Origin: an uncultured Nioella sp.
GTDB taxonomy: Bacteria > Pseudomonadota > Alphaproteobacteria > Rhodobacterales > Rhodobacteraceae
Length of the DNA: 64,000 bases
Assembly (NCBI GenBank): GCA_947495575.1
Contig: CANLZL010000005.1
Location: 168,337 to 232,336 of the forward strand
Reading direction: 5' to 3'
The position numbers were made by a program, and so were the translations under genes. The notes beneath the pieces are model-generated. The model was not told the origin of the DNA and made no database searches. It worked only from the letters and a program-made list of their open reading frames with translations. Positions within the stretch are counted from its first letter, which is position 1, and the number at the start of each line of letters is the position of its first letter. Shown one piece after another: positions 33,167 to 41,727 of this stretch.

Positions 33167-33961
33167 CTACCCCTCCAGCCTGGCTTGGATATCAAGAAGG
33201 TCCGCCCAGGCTTCTCGCTTGGCGGCGGGGTTCCTCAGCAAAAAAGCTGGATGGAACATCGGCATGGCCGGACGGCCCATCACCTCCTGCCAATTGCCTC
33301 TAAGTCGCGTGATGCCGCGACGGCCCAGCAGGCCCTGACAGGCGATATTACCCATCAAAACAACCAGTTCCGGCGCGGCCAGTTCAATATGGCGTTTCAC
33401 GAAAGGCAACATCATCGCCATCTCTTCGGGACGCGGGTCGCGGTTCTGTGGCGGGCGCCATGGCAGGATATTGGTGATATAGAGCGCATTTTCCGTGTCG
33501 GGATGCGCGCGCCCCAACCCAATCGCGTCAAACATCCGGTCCAAAAGCTGGCCAGCACGACCGACAAAGGGTTTGCCTTCGCGATCCTCGTCCCGACCCG
33601 GCGCTTCGCCAACGATCATCACCCGCGCTTCGGGGTTGCCATCGGCAAAGACAAAATTGCGCGCGCCCATGCGCAAATCGCAATGCTCAAACGCTTGCAT
33701 AGCAACGGCCAACGCAGCAAGGCTATCGGCTTCACCTGCCGCCAATCGCGCCTCGACAACCGGATCAATTTCGCTGGCGACGGCCACAGGTGCGACAGGA
33801 GTGTCTGCTTTACCAGGTTGGGCCGCCGGGGCCGCGGCTGCGACCTTTTCCTCAGCCTCATAGCGATTGACCGGTGCATCCAGAATAGCCTCATCCGCGC
33901 CCAGCTCTATTTGCCACGCAAGCGAATCCAGCATCTGATATGGGTCGAGTGTCTGCTCCAT
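33167..33961 (-). CDS. Family 4/5-like uracil-DNA glycosylase lacking Fe-S cysteines
   Basis: A 264-residue glycosylase of the UDG superfamily: MIVGEAPGRDEDREGKPFVG forms the catalytic motif, LYITNILPWRPPQNRDP the second, and PMFHPAFLLR the third. Family 4 enzymes have four Fe-S cysteines; here only two Cys exist in the whole protein (EHCDLR and NIACQG), and the KCRPP cysteine is Trp. It resembles the cluster-free Bradyrhizobium enzyme BdiUNG. A 90-residue Ala/Pro-rich N-terminal region precedes the domain. I chose ATG 33961; an ATG at 33991 is possible. Confidence 0.87.
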   Translation of the reverse strand: MEQTLDPYQMLDSLAWQIELGADEAILDAPVNRYEAEEKVAAAAPAAQPGKADTPVAPVAVASEIDPVVEARLAAGEADSLAALAVAMQAFEHCDLRMGARNFVFADGNPEARVMIVGEAPGRDEDREGKPFVGRAGQLLDRMFDAIGLGRAHPDTENALYITNILPWRPPQNRDPRPEEMAMMLPFVKRHIELAAPELVVLMGNIACQGLLGRRGITRLRGNWQEVMGRPAMPMFHPAFLLRNPAAKREAWADLLDIQARLEG

Positions 33962-34064
33962 ATCAAACAGGCTAGGCCTGCGGGCATGCAAGGTAAATGG
34001 CCCATCGTCTGCATTGCGAGATTTGGTCGCGATCTAAGCGCGAGCCTGCTAATATCCTGTGACC

Positions 34065-34514
34065 ATGAGCACCCCAGATCAAAAAATCACCCTACGCCGC
34101 GCCACTGACATGGACGCCGCCGCGCTGAAGGCGGTGATCAAGGCCGCCTATGCGCGCTATGACGACCGTGACCTTTCGCTGCCAGCAGTCGAGGACGGCC
34201 TGCGAGACATAATTGCGGAAACACCGGTTTTCGTCGCCGAAGACAGCGGCGGCATTCTTGGCGGGCTGGTTTTGCGCTTTAACCCGGACAATGCACAGAT
34301 CGAGAACGTGGCCGTGTCCCCACTGGCGGGTGGACGTGGGATCGGCAAGGCGTTGTTGGCCCATGCGGAAGGCGAAGCCAAATCCGCCGGGTTTTCCGAA
34401 TTGGTGCTGGCCACCCATTTCGCTTTGCCTGAAAATATCGCGCTCTATGCCCATCTTGGATGGCAGGAAACCGGGCGCGAAGGCGTGAAAGTTTATATGA
34501 GCAAACCGCTTTAA
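34065..34514 (+). CDS. GNAT family N-acetyltransferase
   Basis: A 149-residue acyltransferase: [25 protein letters not shown] opens the fold, and the acetyl-CoA motif A reads [31 protein letters not shown]. The end [20 protein letters not shown] is typical. Substrate unknown. The ATG at 34065 gives the common family start; a GTG two codons earlier is possible. It is divergent from the glycosylase gene and 70 bases before pyrB. Confidence 0.88.
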   Translation: MSTPDQKITLRRATDMDAAALKAVIKAAYARYDDRDLSLPAVEDGLRDIIAETPVFVAEDSGGILGGLVLRFNPDNAQIENVAVSPLAGGRGIGKALLAHAEGEAKSAGFSELVLATHFALPENIALYAHLGWQETGREGVKVYMSKPL

Positions 34515-34584
34515 GCCGCACCACACCACCTTGCTCGACCGCGCGCGCCCTCCTATAAGCCGGAAAACCAGATCAGGAGCGGAC

Positions 34585-35544
34585 ATGGCTTTTTCTCAGC
34601 GTCACCTTCTGGGGATCGAACCCCTCAGCCAATCCGACATTACTGCTATTCTGGATCTGGCCGATCAATATGCTGAAAAAGGGCGCGGCACCGTCAAACA
34701 TGGCGACGCGTTGGCGGGCCTGACCCAGATCAACATGTTCTTTGAGAACTCAACCCGCACGCAGGCGAGTTTTGAGCTGGCAGGCAAGCGGCTTGGGGCC
34801 GATGTGATGAACATGGCCATGCAGACCAGTTCGGTCAAAAAGGGTGAGACGTTGATCGACACGGCCCTGACGCTGAACGCCATGCACCCTGACCTCTTGG
34901 TCGTGCGTCACCCGCATTCTGGCGCGGTGAACCTCTTGGCCGAAAAGGTCAATTGTGCGGTCCTAAATGCCGGTGACGGCAAGCACGAACATCCCACGCA
35001 GGCGCTGCTCGACGCGCTGACGATCCGGCGTGCCAAAGGCCGGCTGCACCGTCTGAATATCGCGATATGTGGCGATATCAGCCACAGCCGTGTGGCCCGG
35101 TCAAACCTGATCTTGTTGGGCAAGATGGAGAACCGGGTGAAACTGGTGGGCCCATCCACGCTGATGCCCTCTGGCGCCGCTGAATGGGGGGTCGAGGTCT
35201 ATGACGACATGGTCGAAGGGCTGAAGGATGCCGACGTTGTGATGATGCTGCGCCTTCAACGCGAACGCATGGATGGCGGGTTCATACCGTCGGAACGCGA
35301 ATACTACCATCGCTACGGGCTGGACGCCGAAAAGTTGAGCCACGCAAAGGATGACGCGATTGTCATGCATCCCGGCCCGATGAACCGTGGTGTCGAGATC
35401 GACGGCACCATCGCCGATGACATCAATCGCTCGGTCATTCAGGAGCAGGTGGAAATGGGTGTCGCCGTGCGCATGGCCGCGATGGACCTTTTGGCGCGCA
35501 ACCTGATGGTCCGGCGGGCAGACAAAGGTGAGGTCTATGTCTGA
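34585..35544 (+). CDS. pyrB: Aspartate carbamoyltransferase catalytic subunit
   Basis: A 319-residue enzyme that joins carbamoyl phosphate and aspartate in pyrimidine synthesis. Motifs: the carbamoyl-phosphate site [35 protein letters not shown] and the aspartate site [11 protein letters not shown], then [15 protein letters not shown] precedes ATG 34585. Its end overlaps the next gene by eight bases. No regulatory pyrI is present; instead an inactive-looking dihydroorotase lies in the same operon, as in class A aspartate transcarbamoylases that need a PyrC' partner. Confidence 0.96.
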   Translation: MAFSQRHLLGIEPLSQSDITAILDLADQYAEKGRGTVKHGDALAGLTQINMFFENSTRTQASFELAGKRLGADVMNMAMQTSSVKKGETLIDTALTLNAMHPDLLVVRHPHSGAVNLLAEKVNCAVLNAGDGKHEHPTQALLDALTIRRAKGRLHRLNIAICGDISHSRVARSNLILLGKMENRVKLVGPSTLMPSGAAEWGVEVYDDMVEGLKDADVVMMLRLQRERMDGGFIPSEREYYHRYGLDAEKLSHAKDDAIVMHPGPMNRGVEIDGTIADDINRSVIQEQVEMGVAVRMAAMDLLARNLMVRRADKGEVYV

Positions 35545-35938
35545 CGCGCCGATCACCTTTCGCGCCGATAAGGCAACCTACTGGCGCGAACACGCGTGGA
35601 TCGCGGCGGCTGCAATGGCCATTGGCATGGCCGTGCTGTGGTTCATGGGCAACCCGCATATCTGGACCGGCGCGGTTGGCGGTCTTTTCGCGATTGGCGT
35701 GCGCGCCTTCTACTTAGCCTCGGATGAAGCAACCGCAGAATGGGTCTTGGGGGAAGAGACGATTTCCGGCCCTCAGGGCCGCAGCATCCCGCTGGATCAG
35801 ATTGATCAACTGAAATCCTTGGGCAGCGCCGTTCAGATCATCACCAAATCCGGTGACAAGCACCTGATGAAATATATGGCCAACCGACCAGATGTCGTGG
35901 CCCGGATCGAGGCCGCAATGGCACGGGGTCGGGCATGA
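35537..35938 (+). CDS. Small membrane protein with PH-like domain
   Basis: A 133-residue protein with two closely spaced hydrophobic segments (about residues 20-38 and 42-62) and a C-terminal cytoplasmic-like part [46 protein letters not shown], which looks like a bacterial PH (bPH) fold. It overlaps pyrB by eight bases and the next gene by four, so all three are coupled. Function unknown. Confidence 0.75.
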   Translation: MSDAPITFRADKATYWREHAWIAAAAMAIGMAVLWFMGNPHIWTGAVGGLFAIGVRAFYLASDEATAEWVLGEETISGPQGRSIPLDQIDQLKSLGSAVQIITKSGDKHLMKYMANRPDVVARIEAAMARGRA

Positions 35939-36492
35939 CGGATCGAACGGGATGGCAGGGACTAATTGACTCTGATGAGGAAATCCTGTGGCAAGGACAG
36001 CCGCATAGCACCATCGCATGGGCGAAGTTTTTTTCTCCACTTACGCTGATGGGTGCATTCTTCACCGGGTTCTCGCTCTTCTGGATGTCTGCGGCTGCCT
36101 CGATGACCGGTGGTGGACGCGCCCCGGCGGCTTTCCAGTTTTTTCCGCTTTTTGGCCTACCCTTCTTTCTGGTTGGTCTCTGGATGCTGGGTGGGCGTGT
36201 GATCTGGGATGCTTTCCTGCGCAGTCGCACGTATTACACCGTTACAAGCCGGCAAGTTTTCATCGCCCGCAATTCGTTGGGCAAGCGCACATTGGAGAGC
36301 CACAACATCCGCGATATCCATCGGATCGTTTTACAGGATGGCCAACCGGGTTCTGTCCTTTTTAATGGCGTGGCTTCTGGACGTGGTCGAAATACGGGTG
36401 ACAGACCCGGTCTCTGGCAAATTGATGATGCGCGGCACGTTTACGGCATATTGCGTCAGGCGCAGCGCACTCTTCGGGATCAAACCAAATGA
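35935..36492 (+). CDS. PH domain-containing membrane protein
   Basis: A 185-residue protein with an N-terminal ILWQGQPHSTIAW stretch, two hydrophobic segments (about 32-55 and 68-92), and a bPH-like domain starting at RTYYTVTSRQVFIARNSLGKRTLESHNIRDI. This layout is typical of DUF304/bPH_2 membrane proteins. It overlaps both neighbours by four bases (ATGA). It is the second such protein wedged between pyrB and the dihydroorotase-like gene. Function unknown. Confidence 0.78.
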   Translation: MTDRTGWQGLIDSDEEILWQGQPHSTIAWAKFFSPLTLMGAFFTGFSLFWMSAAASMTGGGRAPAAFQFFPLFGLPFFLVGLWMLGGRVIWDAFLRSRTYYTVTSRQVFIARNSLGKRTLESHNIRDIHRIVLQDGQPGSVLFNGVASGRGRNTGDRPGLWQIDDARHVYGILRQAQRTLRDQTK

Positions 36493-37775
36493 AAATGCTT
36501 CTTGAAAACGCAATGCTGATTGACCCGGAGAACTCGGAGGTCCAGCCCGGCGCGGTTTTGGTAGAAAACGGTCGCATCAGAGAGGTCTGGCAGGGCGCTG
36601 CGCCGAATGGCACTGACGCCCCCCGAATTGATTGTCGTGGCAAATACCTTGCGCCGGGTATCGTCGATATCGGTGTGAAAACCGGCGAACCGGGAGAGCG
36701 CCACAAGGAAAGCATTCGCACGGCGGGTGCAGCGGCAGCGGCGGGTGGTGTAACCACGATGATCACCCGACCCGACACTTTGCCCGCGCTGGACACGCCG
36801 GAAACGCTCGCCTTCGTCAAACGTCGTGGCGCAGAAGTCAGCCCGGTGCGCATGTTGCCAATGGCCGCGCTGACCAAGGGCCGCGAAGGCCGGGAAATGA
36901 CCGAGATCGGGTTCCTGATGGATGCCGGCGCAGTGGCCTTTACCGATTGCGACGCCGTCGTAACAGATACCAAGGTTCTGGGCCGGGCAATGACCTATGC
37001 GCGCTCGCTTGGTGCGCTCATTATCGCGCACCCGCAGGAACCGGGCCTGTCAAACGGGGCCGCCGTTACCTCTGGCAAATTTGCCTCGCTTCGAGGTTTG
37101 CCTGCCGTGTCGCCAATGGCCGAACGCATCGGCCTTGATCGCGACCTTGCCCTGGTTGAGATGACCGGGGCCAGCTATCACGCCGATTGTCTTTCAACTG
37201 CAGGTGCCCTCCCCGCCCTGATCCGCGCAAAAGCGGCCGGGCTGGATGTGACCGCTGGCGTTTCGATCCACCATTTAACGCTCAATGAATTTGACGTAGG
37301 CGACTACCGCACCTTCTTTAAGGTCAAACCGCCGCTCAGGGCTGAGACCGACCGCATGGCGATTGTCGCCGCGGTGGCTGATGGCACCATTGACGTCATC
37401 AGCAGCTTCCACACCCCGCAAGACGAAGAATCCAAACGCCTGCCCTATGAGGCCGCGGCCTCAGGCGCGGTGGCGCTGGAAACCCTCCTGCCTGCTGCCA
37501 TGCGGCTCTATCATTCCGGTGATCTGACCTTGCCTCAACTGTTCCGCGCCATGGCGCTGAACCCGGCAAAACGCCTTGGGCTGGATAGCGGACGACTGAC
37601 CGCCGGTGCGCCTGCTGACCTCATTCTCTTTGATCCGGATGCGCCTTTTGTACTGGATCGCTTCACTCTGCGCTCAAAATCCAAAAATACCCCCTTTGAC
37701 GGGATGCGGATGGAGGGCAAGGTGCTGAAAACCATTGTGGGCGGAGAGATCGTTTATGACAGGGATACCGCATGA
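36489..37775 (+). CDS. pyrC: Dihydroorotase-like protein PyrC', metal site lost
   Basis: A 428-residue amidohydrolase-fold protein. The DxHxH zinc motif is D60-I-G62-V-K64 followed by TGEPG, so both histidines are gone. The later TDHAPH motif reads SFHTPQ (306-311), replacing the catalytic Asp. His181 and His261/262 remain. Such proteins are known as pseudo-dihydroorotases that assemble with PyrB to stabilise aspartate transcarbamoylase, while a second true dihydroorotase acts elsewhere. Position in the pyrB operon fits this. It overlaps plsY by four bases. Confidence 0.9.
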   Translation: MKMLLENAMLIDPENSEVQPGAVLVENGRIREVWQGAAPNGTDAPRIDCRGKYLAPGIVDIGVKTGEPGERHKESIRTAGAAAAAGGVTTMITRPDTLPALDTPETLAFVKRRGAEVSPVRMLPMAALTKGREGREMTEIGFLMDAGAVAFTDCDAVVTDTKVLGRAMTYARSLGALIIAHPQEPGLSNGAAVTSGKFASLRGLPAVSPMAERIGLDRDLALVEMTGASYHADCLSTAGALPALIRAKAAGLDVTAGVSIHHLTLNEFDVGDYRTFFKVKPPLRAETDRMAIVAAVADGTIDVISSFHTPQDEESKRLPYEAAASGAVALETLLPAAMRLYHSGDLTLPQLFRAMALNPAKRLGLDSGRLTAGAPADLILFDPDAPFVLDRFTLRSKSKNTPFDGMRMEGKVLKTIVGGEIVYDRDTA

Positions 37776-38383
37776 CCCCGGTTTTTGAGACCTCCGCCGG
37801 CCTATTGGCGCTGACGGCGCTGGCGGCGTACCTGCTTGGCTCGGTTCCCTTTGGGATCGTCATGGCGCGGGTCTTCGGTCTGGGCGATTTGCGCCAGATC
37901 GGGTCGGGCAATATCGGAGCCACCAATGTCTTGCGAACAGGCAACAAACCTGCCGCATTCCTGACGTTGATCGGGGATGCAGGCAAAGGCGGCGCGGCGG
38001 TTCTGATCGCCCGTGCCCTTTTTGCCGAGGATGCCGCCCAGGTGGCAGGTTTCATGGCCTTCCTTGGCCACTGTTTTCCGATTTTTCTGGGATTTAAAGG
38101 CGGCAAAGGCGTTGCGACTTTCTTGGGCACCCTTCTGGCCCTTTTCTGGCCTGCCGGGATTGCCGCCTGCCTGACATGGCTGGTCACCGCCCTGATCAGT
38201 CGCATTTCGTCTCTGTCCGCTCTTGTCGCCGCTTTTCTCGCACCAATCTGGATCGCCGTTTTGGGCATGCCGCAGGCGGGCCTCATGGTTTCCCTTCTGT
38301 CCATACTGGTTCTGCTGAGACATGAGGCCAATATCAAACGGATCCTAAAGGGTGAGGAGCCGCGGATTGGCAGCAAAAGCTGA
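37772..38383 (+). CDS. plsY: Acyl-phosphate glycerol-3-phosphate acyltransferase
   Basis: A 203-residue membrane enzyme that acylates glycerol-3-phosphate using acyl-phosphate, the first step of phospholipid synthesis. Motif 1 is GSVPFGIVMARVFGLGDLRQIGSGNIGATNVLR, motif 2 is FLGHCFPIFLGFKGGKGVATF, and motif 3 lies near RHEANIKRILKGEEPRIG. About five to seven membrane segments. It overlaps the pseudo-dihydroorotase gene (ATGA) and the following short gene by 17 bases, so pyrimidine and lipid genes form one coupled unit. Confidence 0.95.
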   Translation: MTPVFETSAGLLALTALAAYLLGSVPFGIVMARVFGLGDLRQIGSGNIGATNVLRTGNKPAAFLTLIGDAGKGGAAVLIARALFAEDAAQVAGFMAFLGHCFPIFLGFKGGKGVATFLGTLLALFWPAGIAACLTWLVTALISRISSLSALVAAFLAPIWIAVLGMPQAGLMVSLLSILVLLRHEANIKRILKGEEPRIGSKS

Positions 38384-38645
38384 TCCTCCACAGGCCTTTC
38401 TTGCGGCCTTTGACGTTTTGCCCTTCGGTCAAACTTACGGCACCGCCGATGGCAAACGTTATGTTTTGGTCAAATCGAGCTTTGCAGCTGGTGCCAGCCA
38501 GAAACTGGTCGCAGAGGAACTTGGCGGGTCCGACTATGTCAGCCTCAACCTTTACCGAACCTCTTCCAACGCGCGCCTCTTTCCCTGCGAGATGCCCGCA
38601 GAGAAAGTGATCGCTTTTGTTTTGGCCTTTCGACCCGACGCTTAG
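38367..38645 (+). CDS. Hypothetical protein after plsY
   Basis: A 92-residue protein of unknown function. The middle FDVLPFGQTYGTADGKRYVLVKSSFAAGASQKLVAEELGGSDYVSLNLYRT is well structured and codon usage is normal. The best start is TTG 38367, seven bases after GAGGAG and inside the plsY end; a GTG at 38352 is the alternative. Its stop overlaps the stop of the convergent small membrane gene (TTAG). It is most likely the last gene of the pyrB operon. Confidence 0.65.
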   Translation: MAAKADPPQAFLAAFDVLPFGQTYGTADGKRYVLVKSSFAAGASQKLVAEELGGSDYVSLNLYRTSSNARLFPCEMPAEKVIAFVLAFRPDA

Positions 38646-38890
38646 TTGGATTGCGCCTCTAGGATCTCAGCCGTGCGTTTGGTGTTGTGATAAATACCAA
38701 GGAACAAATACATCATCCCGCCCATCAGGATCACGTAAAGCCCACCAAAAATCAGCATTCCGATCCCGGCGAGGAACCCGCCTTGCGCACTGAACATGAC
38801 CACAATGGCGCCGATCAGGACGCCAACGATCATCAGCACCACAATTACCGTGATCAGCTTCTCCAATGAATTGATAAAGAAATCGCGCAT
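38642..38890 (-). CDS. Small two-helix membrane protein
   Basis: An 82-residue protein with two long hydrophobic segments (about 11-34 and 40-66): LITVIVVLMIVGVLIGAIVV and LAGIGMLIFGGLYVILMGGM, and a short charged C-terminus. Similar proteins, DUF4282-like in topology, occur across proteobacteria; I cannot assign the family with certainty. It is read away from the ABM gene and converges on the preceding unknown gene. Confidence 0.65.
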   Translation of the reverse strand: MRDFFINSLEKLITVIVVLMIVGVLIGAIVVMFSAQGGFLAGIGMLIFGGLYVILMGGMMYLFLGIYHNTKRTAEILEAQSN

Positions 38891-38978
38891 AGTCTACCTC
38901 ATTCTCAAGATTGCCAAAAATCGACTCGGCCATAGTGCCGCAAGTTGCGAAAATCTCAAAATCGGGGCCATTCTCGAC

Positions 38979-38996
38979 TGTGCTATACTTTGCACA
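38979..38996 (+). promoter_or_regulatory. Inverted repeat around a -10 box upstream of the ABM gene
   Basis: TGTGC (38979-38983) and GCACA (38992-38996) flank TATACT (38984-38989), a good -10 hexamer. A repressor bound to the dyad would cover the promoter. The -35 region is weak. It lies 70 bases before the ABM start codon. Confidence 0.4.
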
Positions 38997-39058
38997 AGGC
39001 CCGTGGCTGGCCGTCCATGACCGTGTTGCGAGGCCTTTTGAGATATCGGAGGTAGCCC

Positions 39059-39355
39059 ATGATCATGCGCATTTTTCAAGTGACGATCCATCCCGGCAAA
39101 GAAGAGGAGTTTGCCGATTTCTTTCACAACACGGCCATTCCGTTGATGAAGTCAACCGATGGCTGCGAGCAGGTGTTGCCCGGCGCCGCACGGGCCGAAA
39201 CACCGAACGAGTTTTCCTTCGTCATGGTCTGGCGCGATTTACAGGCACTCAAAGCCTTTGTAGGTGAGGACTACGACAGCCCGCATATCGACCCGGCCGA
39301 GGCCGAACTGGTCGCCGCGCGCACGATCAAACATTACGATTTGGTCGAAACCTGA
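39059..39355 (+). CDS. ABM (antibiotic biosynthesis monooxygenase) domain protein
   Basis: A 98-residue ferredoxin-like protein: MRIFQVTIHPGKEEEFADFFHNTAIPLMKST, then FVMVWRDLQALKAFVGEDYDSPHIDPAEAEL with the conserved His/aromatic pattern. ABM proteins dimerise and may act on small aromatic molecules or heme; this one cannot be assigned a substrate. GGAGG upstream of ATG 39059 is strong. The sulfotransferase gene converges three bases after its stop. Confidence 0.82.
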   Translation: MIMRIFQVTIHPGKEEEFADFFHNTAIPLMKSTDGCEQVLPGAARAETPNEFSFVMVWRDLQALKAFVGEDYDSPHIDPAEAELVAARTIKHYDLVET

Positions 39356-39358
39356 GGT

Positions 39359-40273
39359 TCACAGCAACGAACCGCCCTCTTCCAGCCAGCGCTTGCACTC
39401 CGGGTCAACGGCCCGCTTGGCGACCTCTTGGTATTTCGCCAGACGGGCCTCATTCAGCAAGCCGCGCCAGCGCCCGCCACCGCCTTTATGGAAAAAGGAT
39501 TTGGATCCGCCTTTGAGGTTCGTTTCCGAGTTTTCGTCGATTTTAGCAGAGTTTTTTTGCATCGAAGAAAACGTGCAAAGCTCGGTTATCTGATCCAGCA
39601 TTTCCTCATCAACATCTACTTCGATGAAATCTGCCACCCGCTGGACCTGCGACTTCAGATCGGTCCACATATCGGCGTAATGCAGGAACAGGATATTTGG
39701 CCGGTGGCGCTGATCCCACCATGTCTTGGTCTGTGCAAAGATGGACCAAAACGGGTAGCCATCGGTCTCACCTGGAGCTGCGCCCTGACCGATCCAATTG
39801 TCCCACCCCTCCAGAATATCATCAACCGGGCGTGGCAAAGCCGGAATCGCAGGATCATTCGGGGTCTCAAAAAACATGTCGCCAAAACTGTTGTAGAAGT
39901 TCCACATCGACATAAAGACATCGCGCGGATCGCGACCGACAAAGATGTATTTCAACTTGGAATCAAAGGGCAGACCATCGAAATAGAGATGTGTTTTGAT
40001 CACGCGACGGTGAGCCTGTGCGCAAAGCATGGCGTTGATCCCATCGTCACCATCAAAGGCGCGAAACCGGATGTCCAGCCAGGGGGAAATCCCGCCGATA
40101 TTCCGGTTCTGCAAATCCTGATGGATCAGATGCAAAACGATGTTCTGCGTCCATGTCGTGCCTGCCTTGTAGGGCGTTGCCACGATGACATCGTCAGGCC
40201 GTGACTGAAACCGCAGCCAGCGGTCACTGTCGAAAAACGTGGTGTAGTAGCGTTTGCTAGGCGGCTGGATCAT
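39359..40273 (-). CDS. PAPS-dependent sulfotransferase domain protein
   Basis: A 304-residue cytosolic-type sulfotransferase. The 5'-phosphosulfate loop is TPYKAGTTWTQNIVLH (with the invariant Lys), the 3'-phosphate motif is YIFVGRDPRDVFMSMWNFYNSF, and the end WRGLLNEARLAKYQEVAKRAVDPECKRWLEEGG matches the alkyl/steroid/aryl sulfotransferase group. His107-like base lies in VIKTHLYFDGLPFD. Acceptor unknown. Such genes are often found in marine bacteria. It is followed by 42 noncoding bases before gshA on the same strand. Confidence 0.9.
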   Translation of the reverse strand: MIQPPSKRYYTTFFDSDRWLRFQSRPDDVIVATPYKAGTTWTQNIVLHLIHQDLQNRNIGGISPWLDIRFRAFDGDDGINAMLCAQAHRRVIKTHLYFDGLPFDSKLKYIFVGRDPRDVFMSMWNFYNSFGDMFFETPNDPAIPALPRPVDDILEGWDNWIGQGAAPGETDGYPFWSIFAQTKTWWDQRHRPNILFLHYADMWTDLKSQVQRVADFIEVDVDEEMLDQITELCTFSSMQKNSAKIDENSETNLKGGSKSFFHKGGGGRWRGLLNEARLAKYQEVAKRAVDPECKRWLEEGGSLL

Positions 40274-40315
40274 CCGGGCAGGCTAGGGCAGAAAACCCCG
40301 GCCCGCCAAGTTTTT

Positions 40316-41686
40316 TCAATAGCTGAAGTCGCTGTAGATCTTGGTCAGATCGCCGTCCCAGCTTCCGTGATAAGCCTCAAGCAGCTCGTCCGCCGGCACC
40401 TGTCCGCTGTCCAGCGACTCTTTCAGAGCGTTCAAGAAATGAGTCTCATCCGGCACCAATCCGCCCGCTCCCGGCATGGCACGGGCCTTCAGGCCGGCCT
40501 CGGCAATGTTGACCACTTCTCGGGCAAGCTCATGCATCTTTACGCCGCCAGCTTCTGCCTGCAATCCGGCCTCAGAGGCCGCAACGCGCAGACCTTGCCG
40601 CGTTTCATGATTCCAATCTTTTACAAGATCCCAGGCCGCATCCAGCGCGCCCTGATCATACATCAGGCCAACCCAGAAGGCGGGCAACGCGCACAACCTG
40701 CGCCATGGACCACCATCGGCACCGCGCATCTCAATGAACTTTTTGATCCGCGCCTCGGGGAAGACCGTGGTCAGGTGATCCGCCCAATCGCTCAATGTCG
40801 GGGTTTCGCCGGGCAGCGCGGGCAGTTCCCCCTTCAGGAAATCACGAAAGGATTGCCCAAGCGCATTGATGTATTTGCCATCACGATAGACAAAATACAT
40901 CGGCACATCGAGGGCATAGTCGACCCAGGCCTCGAACCCGAACCCGTCCTCGAACACAAAAGGCAACATTCCGGTTCGATCTGCATCCAGATCGCGCCAA
41001 ACCCGGCTGCGCCAGCTTTTGTGACCATTGGGTTTGCCATCAAGGAATGGCGAATTGGCAAACATCGCCGTGGCAACGGGTTGCAGCGCCAGCGCAACAC
41101 GCAGCTTTTGCACCATGTCAGCCTCGGACCCGAAATCGAGATTGACCTGAACAGTACAGGTGCGGCGCATCATGGTCGTGCCCATGGTGCCGACCTTTTG
41201 CATATAGCCGTCCATCAGCTTGTACCGCCCCTTGGGCATCAGCGGCATGTCTTCGTGTTTCCAGATCGGGGCCGCGCCAAGGCCGATGAAACCCACGCCG
41301 ATCTTATCGGCGATGTCTTTCACATCCTTCAGATGCGCGTTCACCTCGTCACAAGTTTGGTGGATCGTCTCAAGCGGCGCACCGGACAGCTCCAACTGCC
41401 CACCCGGTTCAAGGCTGACATTCGCACCATCTTTTTCAAGGCCGATAAGGTGTTCGCCCTCCATAACGGGCGCCCAGCCATGGCCGTCGCGCAGACCTTC
41501 CAGAACCGCCTTGATCGAGCGTTCGCCCTCAAAGGGCAGCGGTTTCAGGCTGTCTTTGCAATAGCCGAATTTCTCATGCTCGGTCCCGATCCGCCAATCG
41601 GATTTGGGCTTGCACCCGTCGGACAGGTATTCGGCCATCTGTTCGTGGCGTTCGATGGGACCGCCACCGGATTGGGGGATGGACAT
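40316..41686 (-). CDS. gshA: Glutamate-cysteine ligase, class II
   Basis: A 456-residue enzyme of the alphaproteobacterial/plant type that makes gamma-glutamylcysteine for glutathione. The N-terminal IGTEHEKFGYCKDSLKPLPF carries the catalytic Glu residues; TTMMRRTCTVQVNLDF and SRVWRDLDADRTGMLPF are further landmarks. I chose ATG 41686 with AGGAG upstream; an upstream ATG at 41791 has no support. It follows the 182-residue membrane protein gene by 41 bases. The glutathione synthetase gene is not nearby. Confidence 0.95.
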   Translation of the reverse strand: MSIPQSGGGPIERHEQMAEYLSDGCKPKSDWRIGTEHEKFGYCKDSLKPLPFEGERSIKAVLEGLRDGHGWAPVMEGEHLIGLEKDGANVSLEPGGQLELSGAPLETIHQTCDEVNAHLKDVKDIADKIGVGFIGLGAAPIWKHEDMPLMPKGRYKLMDGYMQKVGTMGTTMMRRTCTVQVNLDFGSEADMVQKLRVALALQPVATAMFANSPFLDGKPNGHKSWRSRVWRDLDADRTGMLPFVFEDGFGFEAWVDYALDVPMYFVYRDGKYINALGQSFRDFLKGELPALPGETPTLSDWADHLTTVFPEARIKKFIEMRGADGGPWRRLCALPAFWVGLMYDQGALDAAWDLVKDWNHETRQGLRVAASEAGLQAEAGGVKMHELAREVVNIAEAGLKARAMPGAGGLVPDETHFLNALKESLDSGQVPADELLEAYHGSWDGDLTKIYSDFSY

Positions 41687-41727
41687 TGGGCCTGCTCCTG
41701 CGACTGCACCGGCAAAATTCGAATTTC

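Noticed and set aside
32912..34108. Long open frame antisense to the phosphoesterase and glycosylase genes
   Set aside because: It crosses two well supported genes and shows no recognisable domain.
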